Positions 20,499-30,614 of a stretch of DNA of 64,000 nt are shown piece by piece. The notes beneath the pieces were generated by a model. It was not told the DNA's origin and searched no databases. It was given only the letters and a program-made list of their open reading frames with translations. Numbering within the stretch: position 1 is the stretch's first letter; every line of letters starts with the position of its first letter. A program made the position numbers and the translations under genes. Source of the DNA: Hemerocallis citrina (taxonomy: Eukaryota > Streptophyta > Magnoliopsida > Asparagales > Asphodelaceae); NCBI GenBank assembly GCA_017893485.1, contig CM030367.1, positions 140,447,089-140,511,088 of the forward strand, given 5' to 3'.

Positions 20499-21351
20499 GA
20501 GCATCCACGGTGGTTTGCTAAATACTCAAAAATTAGAAATCTATTTAGAAAATCGACGTGCAGTGGTTTGCTAAATACTCAAAACTTAGAATAGCAATGT
20601 ACAGTACTTTGCTAAAGTTAGGAAGCCGGATAGTCGATTGCTAAATATAGAAGACGGATGAACATAATCCGTTTGAGTATTGAGACGGAGGAAGGTCATC
20701 CGTCTCAATTCGATAATTAAAAAAAAAAGGTTTAAACGGATGAAGTTGTTCCGTCCGTTCTTAATTTGTAATTTATTATATAAAATTAATTAATTAAATA
20801 GATATAGCTAATTAAAAAAAAAAAATTCCCAAAAGTCACAAACGGATGTTCTTCATCCGTCCCCACTTTGGATAAGATAGATTTTACCATTTTGCCCTTG
20901 CCGATTTATTTATAGGAAGAAGTGATAGTGGTTTTTTCGTAAATTCACATTTTTTACTTTATTTAAAAATAAAAAAAAAACTCAAAAGCATTGAACGGAT
21001 GAACATCATCCTTCTAATCCATTATTAATTATTTTTTTTAAAGGTTTTAAGCATTGAACGGATGAACATCATCCTTCCAACCATTATTATTATTATTATT
21101 ATTTTTAAGTTTTTAAACGAATGAAGAAGACGGATGAAGAAGTGCCGTCCATTACAAAAGATGGATGAAGAAGTGCCGTCTGCTCCATTTTTTAATAAAA
21201 AAAAAATAAAAAATTATTAGACGGATGAACAATATCCGTTTCATACTATGCTTTTTTAAAATTTAGCAATAACGACTGCAGCGACATTCGCTAAAAGCTA
21301 AATTTTCCATTCTAAAGTGAGAATAGCGTTAGCAAACCACTGTGGATGCTC
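20499..21351. mobile_element. PIF/Harbinger-type MITE (Tourist-like)
   Basis: Terminal inverted repeats GAGCATCCACGGTGGTTTGC and the reverse complement of GCAAACCACTGTGGATGCTC bound an 853-bp element. It is flanked by TTA on both sides (20496-20498, 21352-21354), the usual PIF/Harbinger target duplication. Inside, ACGGATGAAxxxxxTCCGT-type short palindromic motifs recur at least eight times between about 20650 and 21240. It has no coding capacity. Confidence 0.85.
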
Positions 21352-21529
21352 TTATGGGATTCTATCTCTTTATCCCCCACCCCACCCCACCTACCCACAC
21401 ACAAATAAAAAACAAACAAACAAACAAACAAACGCGTAGGGTTGACTAGCTACATGAGTGTTACTGAGTCAATGAACTTGAGTGAGCTTGAGTTTACATA
21501 CGTGGTCAATCATACTTTTCCACCACGTA

Positions 21530-21637
21530 GGGTTGACCAGACCCACTCCGACTTAAATGGTGTTAAAGCCCGTGTGTGTGTATATTTGCCAAAATAAAGG
21601 GTTAATTTTAACTATACCCAAGTTTTACCAACTTGCA

Positions 21638-21680
<43 letters not shown>

Positions 21681-21785
21681 GGTTGGCCAGACCCACACCT
21701 ACTTAAATGGTGTTAAAGCCCGTGTGTGTGTATATTTGCCAAAATAAAGGGTTAATTTTAACTATACCCAAGTTTTACGAAGTTG

Positions 21786-21790
<5 letters not shown>
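21530..21790. repeat. Tandem duplication, 150-bp period, ending in (TA)n
   Basis: 21530-21679 and 21680-21790 share GGTTGxCCAGACCCAC and TTAAATGGTGTTAAAGCCCG with few changes. Each copy runs into a (TA)n tract (21642-21676 and 21788-21855). A (CAAA)n tract lies at about 21410-21432. Confidence 0.9.
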
Positions 21791-21856
<66 letters not shown>

Positions 21857-21859
<3 letters not shown>

Positions 21860-22199
21860 ATTAAACCTTCAGTTGTGCACTAATCATGGTGTACACTCTG
21901 TGTGCACTTAGCTTTCGGCCATTCGTATCGATAATCTGAACCGTTCACATTGATCTACATATCTAAATTAGTTTAAATATATAAAATCAGGTCATTTGAA
22001 ATTCATTTACTTATCCATCATGTTATTATAAAAAAATGATATTCAACTATTTAATTTTGTAACACTTCAATGCATCGGCAAATAAATTTCAAATGACTTG
22101 ATTTTATATATTTAGACTAATTTATACGTGTAGGTTCAGATTGTCGATACAAATGCTCGAAAGCCGAGTGCACACCATGGATAGTGCACAATGGTAGGG

Positions 22200-22201
<2 letters not shown>
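21857..22201. mobile_element. Fold-back MITE M1 in (TA)n
   Basis: The two halves are inverted copies: ACCTTCAGTTGTGCAC at the left, CATTGTGCAC inverted at the right, and AAATCAxGTCATTTGAAAT in both arms. (TA)n lies on both sides, so the duplication would be TA. A second copy, M2, lies at 22764-23099. Confidence 0.75.
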
Positions 22202-22241
<40 letters not shown>

Positions 22242-22247
22242 CTCATA

Positions 22248-22725
22248 TCTATATAATAAAACACAAAGAAAGCTACCAAGTGGCTCTCCTTCAATCCCCC
22301 AAAAAAGCAAAGGTCCAGATTTAACCTCACAAAACATATTTTTCCTCCCAAAAGTTTCCCTCCAAAACTCAAATTTAAATCACCCACCCAAAACAACACC
22401 TATATTTATTTTATTTTATTTTATTTTTTTCTCTCTCTCCCTCCCTCTTCTAATCAAAAAATTAAGAAAATAAAATTTTTTAAAATTTTTTTAAAATTAA
22501 AAATTAAAAAACTAAAAAAAATCAAAAATTTTAAAACCTTAAAAATAATTCAAAAAAATCAAAAAATCATATAATAAGTTTTTTGGCTGGGCGTCCAAAA
22601 GTTTCTCATATAATATGTTTGCTACTTCAATTAATTTGCTGGACCTCCAAAACTATTTTATATGATCAAATAAGGTGCACCGTTCCGAAGATGTGCAGTA
22701 GGCACGTGTCAATGGGCAAACCTAG
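22248..22725 (+). mobile_element. Non-autonomous Helitron, copy 2
   Basis: It starts TCTATATAATAAAACAC after an A and ends GGGCAAACCTAG before a T. The first about 170 bp and last about 40 bp match copy 1 (888-1322, opposite strand). It is inserted in a (TA)n tract between the two fold-back MITEs. No coding capacity. Confidence 0.85.
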
Positions 22726-22763
22726 TATATATATATATATAGATATATATATATATATATATA

Positions 22764-23097
22764 TAAACCTTCCGTTGTGTACTCGGCTCAGTGTGCACTC
22801 TGCTTTTTGGCTTTCGTATCGATGATTCGAACTGTTTATATCAATCTACACTTTTAAATTAGTCTAAATATGTAAAATCAAGACATTTGAAATTCATTTG
22901 TCCATCCATGATGTCATTATAAAAAAACGAATATTCAGCTATACAATTTTGTAACACTTCAATGTAAGGGTAAATAAATTTTAAATGACTTGAATTTACA
23001 TATTTAAACTAATTTATACATATAGATCAATGTGAACGGTTCGGATCGTCGATACGAAGGCTTAAAGGCCGAGTGCATAAGAAAGCGAGTGCACAAT

Positions 23098-23099
<2 letters not shown>
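22764..23099. mobile_element. Fold-back MITE M2 in (TA)n
   Basis: It has the same inverted-repeat layout as M1, with ACCTTCCGTTGTGTACTCGG at the left and AGTGCACAATGG at the right, flanked by (TA)n. Its arms are diverged from M1 but collinear with it. Confidence 0.75.
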
Positions 23100-23128
<29 letters not shown>

Positions 23129-23135
<7 letters not shown>

Positions 23136-23366
23136 TTATTTATTTATTTATTTATTTTAGGTGTGAATCCTTGTGTGAATCCTTGCACTCCATCCAGTTT
23201 AGGTATCATGTAACTATTTTTTTTAATGTTTTGACCGATTTCTTCCTAATTCTATTCCAAGAAAAAGAGTTGAAACGCAACTTTTTACCCCTTGCTAACT
23301 ATTTCTTCCTGATTCTATTCCAAGAAAAAGAGCTGAAATGCAACTTTTGACCCCCGGCTAACTACT
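23129..23366. repeat. (TTTA)n and a 63-bp tandem duplication
   Basis: A (TTTA)n tract at about 23129-23158 is followed by two 63-bp copies at 23241-23303 and 23304-23366. Both contain TCTATTCCAAGAAAAAGAG. The short ORF here is not supported as a gene. Confidence 0.85.
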
Positions 23367-23502
23367 TTTGTGTAGTTATGTAATTTTCTTTAATTAAAAA
23401 AACTTATAACCAGATTTCACTATTTAAGGTTGGACTGAAAAATGTTAGAAGTAAATAATGAGATAAAGAAAAGATGAGGAGTTTGTTTAGGTAAAGTATA
23501 TT

Positions 23503-23982
23503 TGATGTGGTATATATGACGTGGCCCAATCAAGGCCATCAAATCTCCTCAGATTCTGCTCTCCTGTGATCATCAAGTCAACAAGTTCAACAGGCTTCTG
23601 CCAACTTAGACCCACAGGCAAACGGGTCCGACCCGGCCCGTTAGGGTCCCAGACCCGTTTCACATGCCTATAAATACCAGACCCTCTCCTCACTTCCAAA
23701 GGTAATCAATCTTTCTCCACCTAAACCCTAGCTACTGTTGCTTTCTCAGTGACTGACTAGGTCATCAGAGGGCTTGTCTCCGGAAACTCTCCCGGGGTCT
23801 CTAGGCATTGTGCAGGTCCGAAGATCCGATCTGACCCGAGCTACGAGCCTCAACCTATCTCCTGCTACTTCCGAGCCAGTCCTACAACCGGGGATCAGAC
23901 CAATGTCAGTGTCGTACATTCCGCTTCACAAATTACAAGAACTCACACTTGTTGCCCCCACACCCAAAAACAAGCAGCATCA
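23503..23982 (+). repeat. 5' LTR of element B
   Basis: It is 480 bp, TGATGTGG to GCAGCATCA. It is 16 bp shorter than the 3' copy through a deletion near 23828. TATAAATA lies at 23669-23676. Confidence 0.95.
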
Positions 23983-23984
23983 TG

Positions 23985-24003
23985 TTGACGCCTTCTGTGG
24001 GAA
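23985..24003 (+). other. Primer binding site of element B
   Basis: TTGACGCCTTCTGTGGG lies 2 bases inside the LTR and is collinear with the PBS of A. The TGG is mutated to TGA. Confidence 0.6.
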
Positions 24004-24135
24004 ACGCGCGACACCTACATAGGTCCGACCCTGTCCGAGGACATCACCTCGAACCCAAGCTCTTTGATGGCTTCTAAAGCCAGAAGGGCTGTAACTTGTG
24101 GACGTCGTCCAAACCCTCCTCCCCTTTAAAGCCAC

Positions 24136-25566
24136 ATGGACGCCCAGGGCTCTAACCAACCGCGAGCCAATGGCACTACCGGACCCGAACCAAGCACTTC
24201 ACACTCTGTTGTACTGATCTGCGGTGCATCATCCCGAACCATGAGGCCAGCTGAACAAGGGGAGGGGCGACTTCCAACTCAGTCCCGAACCATAGCAGGC
24301 AGCCTACCCTAGAAGGGGAACCAGGGCACAGCCGCTTACCCCGGGGACCTCCCCCCTCGCGTCGCCTTGCGGAGCCGGCCCCAGTCATGAAGGCTGAGTT
24401 CCAAAACTTCAGGAATGAAGTCCTCTAAGCAATCCGATGCAGACCCAGGGTCGAGGCGAGGGACAAATCATACCCTCAGTCAGAAGCCAGGGGCGGCGAA
24501 TCCCACGGATCGACCCGCCCACTAGAACAAGAAGACGTCGTCATTCGATGCCTCCGGGAGATGGAGAACCGCCTCGCCCATCTCGGCATGGGCGGGCCGA
24601 TGCCAGACCATGGTTACAGGCCAAACCGACCCCCATTCTCCACCCAGATCTTAGAAGCCGAGATCCCTAGAAATTTCAGGCCTCCCTAATTTGAAACATA
24701 CAACGGCGAGGGTGATCCTGCTAATCACATGAAAGGGTTCAAAACCCTCATGCTGATTCATATCGCCTTGGATCCTTTCCTATGTCGTGCCTTCCCTGTC
24801 ACCCTGCGTGGTCCGGCTCGGGAATGGTTTTCAAAACTCACCCCTGGCTCAGTCTTCTCCTTTGACCAGCTAGAAGCGAGCTTCCTAGCCCACTTCGTAA
24901 CCAGCCGAAAAGTCAAAAAGACGAGCGTGTCACTTCTGGACCTTAATCAGAAAGAAGGGGAACCCCTCCGCGAGTTCATTCGCAAATTCACGGCCGAGGC
25001 GAGGTTTGTCTCCTCTCTCAACGCGTGCGTGGCTTCTGCAACTTTTCGGCACAATGTTCGTCACGGCCAGCTCAAGGCGTCCTTGGCCAAGAAACCGCCC
25101 ATTGACTTCCCCGACCTCCTCAATAAGACTGAGAAGTACATTCAGGCCGAGGAAGCTCTACACCTCGAGGGCATCAAGGAAGCTACGGCCAAAGGGAAAC
25201 AGAAAGCAGAAGATGCCGAGCCAGCCAAAAAAGTCATGAAAGACGCGGCTGGTCTGAAGAGGCTTCCCCCGGTCCCCCATTTTGAAAGATATACCCCACT
25301 GAACCTAAACGTGTCACTCATCCTCTTAGAGATGAAGGAAAAAGGGATCGTCCGACACCCTTCCCGACCGAGCAACAAAAACAAACGGGACCAGAGGTTC
25401 TACTGCCGATTTCACCGGGACTATGGCCACCTGACGGATAACTGTCGTGCCCTTAAAGACGAGATAGAGGCCCTCATCCAGCGAGGGTACCTAAGGAAAT
25501 TTACCCGAACTAACCTGAGGGACGGAAGGACCAGAAGGAATCTGAGGCCTTCGCCTCCTCCTTGAA
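24136..25566 (+). pseudogene. gag: gag of element B, partly open
   Basis: It starts ATGGACGCCCAGGGC like A. The N-terminal part is frameshifted. A TAA lies at about 24687 in the conserved FRPP-FETYNGEG stretch. From 24729 an open stretch of 278 codons covers the gag core (PAREWFSKLTPGSVFSF, SFLAHFV, EFIRKFTAEA) and the zinc knuckle YCRFHRDYGHLTDNC (25402-25446), ending at TGA 25563-25565. Unlike A, the core is not frameshifted. Confidence 0.85.
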
Positions 25567-27691
25567 TGATCAGCCAGCAAACCGACCGAGATCCCGAGAC
25601 CGAAGAGATGAGGGAATAGCCGGGTACTACAGGAGATTTATTCATGGGTATTCTCAGATTGCAGTTCCGATGACAGGTTTGACCCGGAAGAATGTGGCAT
25701 TTGTATGGACCGATAAGTGCGAAGAGAGTTTCCTTGAGTTAAAGGAAAGGCTGACCACTGCACCTATATTGGCATTGCCGCAAGCTGGGAAGGATTATGA
25801 TATCTACAGTGATGCATCTCTCAGAGGTTTGGGTTGTGTCTTGATGCAAGAAGGCAAGGTCATTGCTTATGGTTCGAGGCAGTTACGTCCGCATGAGAAG
25901 AATTATCCGACGCATGACTTGGAGCTAGTAGCTATCATTTATGCCTTGAAGCTATGGAGGCATTATGTCTATGGTGAGAAGGTCAACATGTACACTGACC
26001 ACAAGAGCCTGAAGTATATTTATCAGCAGAGGGATTTGAATCTTCGACAGAGAAGGTGGTTGGAGGTATTGGAAGACATTCGTCCTGAGATCAAGTATCA
26101 TCCGGGCAAGGCGAATGTAGTGGCTGATGGACTTAGCAGGAAGAGTAGTTTATCAAGATTGATCACTACTCGAAGGGAGTTGGCAGCAGAGATCGATCAG
26201 GCAGGTATCGAGGTGGTACTGCGAGGTTTAGGGGCATCTTTGGCTCAGTTGAGGCTGCAGCCGTCCTTGAGAGAGAAGATTGTGGAAGGTCAGAAATCGG
26301 ACCCAGAGATTCAGAAGATGCTGCAGCAGGTTGCAGAAGGCAAGTTATCAGAATTTCGTGTCCAAGATGGAGTTCTTTGGATGGGTGAGAGGTTGTGTGT
26401 TCCAGATGATGCAGAGTTGAGAGAGAGTATCTTACAGGAGGCACACAGTACATTGTTATCAGTTCATCCAGGAGGCACGAAGATGTACAGGGACATCAAA
26501 CCACATTTTTGGTGGTTTGGTATGAAGCGAGATGTAGCAGATTTTGTGGCAAGGTGTCTGACTTGTCAGCAGATCAAGGCAGAGAATCAGAGACCTGGAG
26601 GTTTGTTACAGCCATTACCCATTCCGGAGTGGAAGCGGGAGAATGTCAGCATGGACTTTATCACAGGTTTGCCGAGGAGTTCGAAGGGCAATGACTCGAT
26701 TTGGGTTGTTGTGGACCGATTGACTAAGTCGGCACATTTTCTAGCCATGAAGATTACTTGGTCAATGGAGAAATTGGCTGAGTTGTACATTGGGGAGTTT
26801 ATGAGACTTCATGGAGTTCCTGTGTCAATTGTTTCTGACAGAGATCCAAGGTTTACCTCGAGATTTTGGAGGAGCCTACAAGCAGCTTTAAGCACCAGAA
26901 CTGATTTCAGTACAGCATTTCATCCGCAGACAGATGGTCAGACGGAGAGGGTGAATCGTGTGCTGGAAGATATGTTAAGAGCTTGTGTTATGGACTTCGG
27001 TGGTAGTTGGGAGAGATACTTGGCATTGGTTGAGTTTGCTTATAACAACAGTTACCATGCAAGTATTGGGATGGCACCATATGAGGCTTTGTACGGGCGG
27101 AGGTGCAGGACACCTGTATGTTGGTATGAGGTTGGCGAGAGGCAGATGTATGGTCCTGAGATCGTGCAGCAGACGTCAGAGCAGATTGAGCTGATTCGCA
27201 AGAGGTTAGTTGAAGCTCAGAGTCGGCAGAAGAGTTATGCTGACACTCGACGAAGAGATTTGGAGTTTGAGGTTGGGGATGCAGTTTTTCTCAAGGTTTC
27301 TCCGACCAAAGGAGTGATCAGATTTGGTAAGAGAGGCAAGTTGGCGCCGAGGTATATTGGGTCGTACAAGATCGTGGAGAGGATTGGCAAGACAGCATAC
27401 AGATTGAAACTCCCTGAGGAGTTAGCGCAAGTACATGATGTGTTTCATGTGTCGCTATTAAGGAAGTATGTGGCCGATCAGAATCATCAGTTGGTAGAAG
27501 TTCCTGAAGATCTACAGGTGAACTTGAGCTACAAAGAACAGCCTGTTGAGATCGTTGATCGTAGGGAGAAAGTCCTTAGGAGCAAGGTAATACCTATGGT
27601 CAAGGTATTGTGGAGAAATCAACAGTTCGAGGAGGCTACTTGGGAGCCCGAGGATCGCATGCTGAAGGAATTTCCTGCATTGTTTGTATGA
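25562..27691 (+). CDS. pol: Chromovirus pol fragment: RT end, RNase H, integrase, chromodomain
   Basis: This 709-codon frame is open throughout. The first about 15 residues come from element B, and chromovirus sequence starts at EGIAGYYRRF. Rough layout: end of RT (17-70); RNase H (75-195; aspartates in YSDAS and YTDHKSL, glutamate in HDLELVA); integrase zinc finger (about 295-340; HSTLLSVH and RCLTCQQ); catalytic core with MDFITG, SDRDPRF and GQTERVNR as the D,D,E triad; C-terminal barrel (APRYIGSYKIV); chromodomain (about 650-705; VKVLWRNQQFEEATWEPE). Chromodomains guide integration to chromatin. RT motifs are missing, so this cannot be a working polyprotein, but the open frame marks a younger insertion than B. 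Confidence 0.92.
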   Translation: MNDQPANRPRSRDRRDEGIAGYYRRFIHGYSQIAVPMTGLTRKNVAFVWTDKCEESFLELKERLTTAPILALPQAGKDYDIYSDASLRGLGCVLMQEGKVIAYGSRQLRPHEKNYPTHDLELVAIIYALKLWRHYVYGEKVNMYTDHKSLKYIYQQRDLNLRQRRWLEVLEDIRPEIKYHPGKANVVADGLSRKSSLSRLITTRRELAAEIDQAGIEVVLRGLGASLAQLRLQPSLREKIVEGQKSDPEIQKMLQQVAEGKLSEFRVQDGVLWMGERLCVPDDAELRESILQEAHSTLLSVHPGGTKMYRDIKPHFWWFGMKRDVADFVARCLTCQQIKAENQRPGGLLQPLPIPEWKRENVSMDFITGLPRSSKGNDSIWVVVDRLTKSAHFLAMKITWSMEKLAELYIGEFMRLHGVPVSIVSDRDPRFTSRFWRSLQAALSTRTDFSTAFHPQTDGQTERVNRVLEDMLRACVMDFGGSWERYLALVEFAYNNSYHASIGMAPYEALYGRRCRTPVCWYEVGERQMYGPEIVQQTSEQIELIRKRLVEAQSRQKSYADTRRRDLEFEVGDAVFLKVSPTKGVIRFGKRGKLAPRYIGSYKIVERIGKTAYRLKLPEELAQVHDVFHVSLLRKYVADQNHQLVEVPEDLQVNLSYKEQPVEIVDRREKVLRSKVIPMVKVLWRNQQFEEATWEPEDRMLKEFPALFV

Positions 27692-27888
27692 GTGTATTTC
27701 TTGTATGTGATTGGAATACTTTGGATGATTGTACTATTGACTGGTATATGATGTATTCCTCTGTTTTGATTGTGATGTTATAAGAAATTGTTTGGATTAT
27801 GTTCTATATATATATGTGAAACACTATTTTCTTTTGCTTGGTATGTGTTTGAACTCATTAGTCGTAGTTCTGAGGACAGAACTCTTCT

Positions 27889-27901
27889 AAGGAGGGAGTG
27901 A
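27889..27901 (+). other. Polypurine tract of element C
   Basis: AAGGAGGGAGTGA lies directly before the LTR start TGTAGAACCCC. Confidence 0.75.
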
Positions 27902-28381
27902 TGTAGAACCCCATATTTTCAAATATTACTTTAATTATTTGAAAATGAATTTAAATGATTTTTTTGGAGATTTAATTAATATTTTCTGAGGAATTTATCT
28001 TTTGTACACGTGCAAAACACGTGCAAATGACTTTTTAGGAGTTTGAAAATTTAGATTCCTTTATGAAAAATTATTATTTATTATTTGGGATTTATGTAGT
28101 ATTTTTCCAGATTTTTCTGAAATTAATTAGTACTATTTGCAATTTTTGAGAAAAGAAGGACTTATTTGCAAAATTGACATTTTTCAAGTGTTGAAATGCA
28201 AAATCGGTATTCTGAACGTTTTGGGCAGTATTGGCTGAAGTTTAAAAGTATATTTTCTATTAGATCCTAATTTAATGGAGTTTTATTGAATTTACAAGAA
28301 TAATGGATATATATAAAAGTTGTGTTCTTGAAAGGATTGTTTTTGCAAAATGTGAGTACAACCCTAATATTTTATCCGGCA

Positions 28382-28389
28382 TATATAAG
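28382..28389 (+). promoter_or_regulatory. TATA box of C LTR
   Basis: TATATAAG aligns with TATATAAAAG at 32679-32688 in LTR D. Both are followed by a conserved block containing GCCGTCATT. Confidence 0.6.
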
Positions 28390-29070
28390 GGATTTCTTTT
28401 CTCCGGCCGTCATTTACAATATACAGATTTTTGAGAATTGTTTTGAGGAGCAAGAAGAGGATTTTGGATCTAGCAAGAAGGAGAGCATTTTGTGGATTTC
28501 TCTTCAAAACAAGGTGAGTGGTTTGTTTTTGTTTTGCTTGTTTTGTTTGTTTGTTTGGTTGATGGATGACGTGAGACTCTTGTTACCCTTGGTTTGAGAT
28601 CGGTATGACATTGTTTGTTTGTCTCATTGTATGCATGATGTAGATCTTTTATTTTACTATGGATTATGAGAACTCTTATTGATATTGGACCATGTATGAG
28701 AAATTATCAAGATTTATTGAGGAAATATTGATCTATGGAATCGTATTGTTGGAAAGCATGATTGAGAATTGAATAGTTTGTGATCAGGTGATAGACATCT
28801 AGATCTTATGATTTTTAATTCAGAATTTGATTATGAGTTGAGAAAGAAATCTTGTTGAGAAACCCTAATGGAAGATTTGTGGGTTAGATCTTGAGAAGTT
28901 GAGATTTGAGGAATTGATTGATGAGTAATGTATTCGTATTGGTGATTATTTGAGAGTTATCATTGGCTTGTGGACGAACTATTGATTGAAAAATAATGAA
29001 CCATGATTCTTTAGAAATCTTCAGATTGATTTTTGTATTCAGACCTAGTTTTGATAACTGTAGGCCGACA

Positions 29071-29394
29071 GTCGACTGGCCTACCGTACAGTCGACTGGT
29101 ACGACGCTACTGATTATTTTCAGTCTCTTGAGAATTGTTCGGGACAGTCGACTTAGACTGTGTCAGTCGACTGGTCTGCTGATTGTATATTTGTTTAGTC
29201 CTTTCTGGACAGTCGACCTATGAACCTTTCAGTCGACTTAAATACTTAGACTATATTTTTTAGAATTATTTTGATTTGTTTCGGGGCAGTCGACTGATGA
29301 CTTTCCCTAGTCGACTGATATTGCCTTAGATTATTTTTGTGAAATTCTGGAGAATCGTCCTCTGGACAGTCGACTTACCTCAGCATAAGTCGAC
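29071..29394. repeat. Five pairs of GTCGAC palindromes in LTR C
   Basis: GTCGAC starts at 29071/29091, 29147/29166, 29212/29232, 29289/29310 and 29369/29389. Members of each pair are 19-21 bp apart, and pairs repeat every 65-80 bp. Most sit in AGTCGACT. They lie about 0.7-1 kb downstream of the TATA box, so they would be transcribed. Confidence 0.9.
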
Positions 29395-29779
29395 TGGCAC
29401 TGAGGAATCTGTACGTTTGATTTGAGATCTTTGTTCAGTTTTTTGATATTTGTTCAGTATTTGATTGTGAGATATTCTTTAAGAATATGATTTTGAGATA
29501 TTCAGTTGAGCCACTCGGTTAGTGGGATTTTGTTCAGATATTTGTTTTTGAGTCTCTAGAGGTACGTGACCCTAGTATACCGGTGTTGAGATATTTGTTG
29601 AGTTATTTGTTGAGGTCCATTGAGGCAAATTTTTGGTTAATCATATTTTTAGTCCGGTAGGGTACACTACTCTAGGAGATTTTGTTCAGTAACCCAAATT
29701 TATAAGGACAGGCATTAGTAGTGTCATGACGAAGGGGAACATGAGTTATGCACCTCAGTAAGACTTTAGATGTGAGACT

Positions 29780-30050
29780 TAATCTCCTGAATTATCCAAG
29801 TAGTTAACTTGAGATGAGGGATTTATCTCCTGAATTATCCAGGTAGTTAACCTGAGATGTGAGGTATATCTCCTGAATTATCCAAGTAATTATCTTGAGA
29901 TGTGGGATTGAACTCCTGAATTATCAAGGTCGAGGCGACGCTTTTGTGATATTCTTGTGATGATGAGACTGTGTTTAGATGTGGAAAGATCTCCTGAATT
30001 ATCCAGGGAAATACCTGAGATGTGGGATCTATCTCCTGAATGATCAAGCA
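29780..30050. repeat. 45-50-bp tandem repeat in LTR C
   Basis: CTCCTGAATTATCCAxGxA recurs about six times, followed by TTGAGATG-like sequence. A diverged version (CTCCGGAATTA) is at about 34143-34375 in LTR D. Confidence 0.8.
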
Positions 30051-30614
30051 TGGGCAAATTATCATAGTTTATCTTCATCTCTTAGTAGTCATCGTTGTCA
30101 GCATATAGCACTTGTGTTTTATTGACTCATCTTTATGCATTCAGATTTCCTGCTTTCACATTTGACTTTTGGTTTTGGATATCACTTGTTGTTACATTTC
30201 ATGCTATTTCACACTTTACATCTTTGGTTACCTTTGGTTGGATACTATGTTATAAGTTCATTTATATTTGCTATTTGATTTTTATGCCACTCACACAATT
30301 TATGGCTGACCCCTTTAGTTTGGGGGTTAGGGTTCAACTCTAGCCTCACTTGTTGCAGGTTATTGCTTAGAGTTGGAGAATGGATGCTTGAGTTAGCCTT
30401 TTGGATAAAAGGATTATTAAGTGTTCAGTGTTGAGTTGTAAAGACTTGTTGAGTTTGGTTGTTTAGTCTTCCGCTGTGATATGTAAAGATTTGTTGTAAT
30501 AAATGTTGAAAATTCTAGTGGTGTTTAGTTGTGTTTATTGTTATATTGAAGTGGATCACTGGGAATGTGCCACGTATTTTCTATGCTATTCATCTAGAAA
30601 TTCGGGGCGCTACA

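Larger units (their letters stand above)
25608..30614 (+). mobile_element. C: 5'-truncated Tekay/Del-type chromovirus nested in B
   Basis: It begins abruptly within reverse transcriptase (GYYRRFIHGYSQIA) and runs through RNase H, integrase and chromodomain to a PPT and a 2.7-kb LTR ending GGGGCGCTACA. The 5' LTR, gag, protease and most of RT are absent. About 90 bp of B (present in A at about 3487-3578) are missing at the left border, so one deletion probably removed C's 5' half together with that piece of B. B resumes at 30615. Confidence 0.9.
27902..30614 (+). repeat. 3' LTR of chromovirus C
   Basis: It is 2713 bp from TGTAGAACCCC to GGGGCGCTACA, in the long-LTR range usual for Tekay/Del elements. 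It has a TATA box at 28382-28389, paired GTCGAC motifs at 29071-29394 and a 45-50-bp tandem repeat at about 29780-30050. Layout matches solo LTR D. Short ORFs inside are not supported as genes. Confidence 0.9.
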
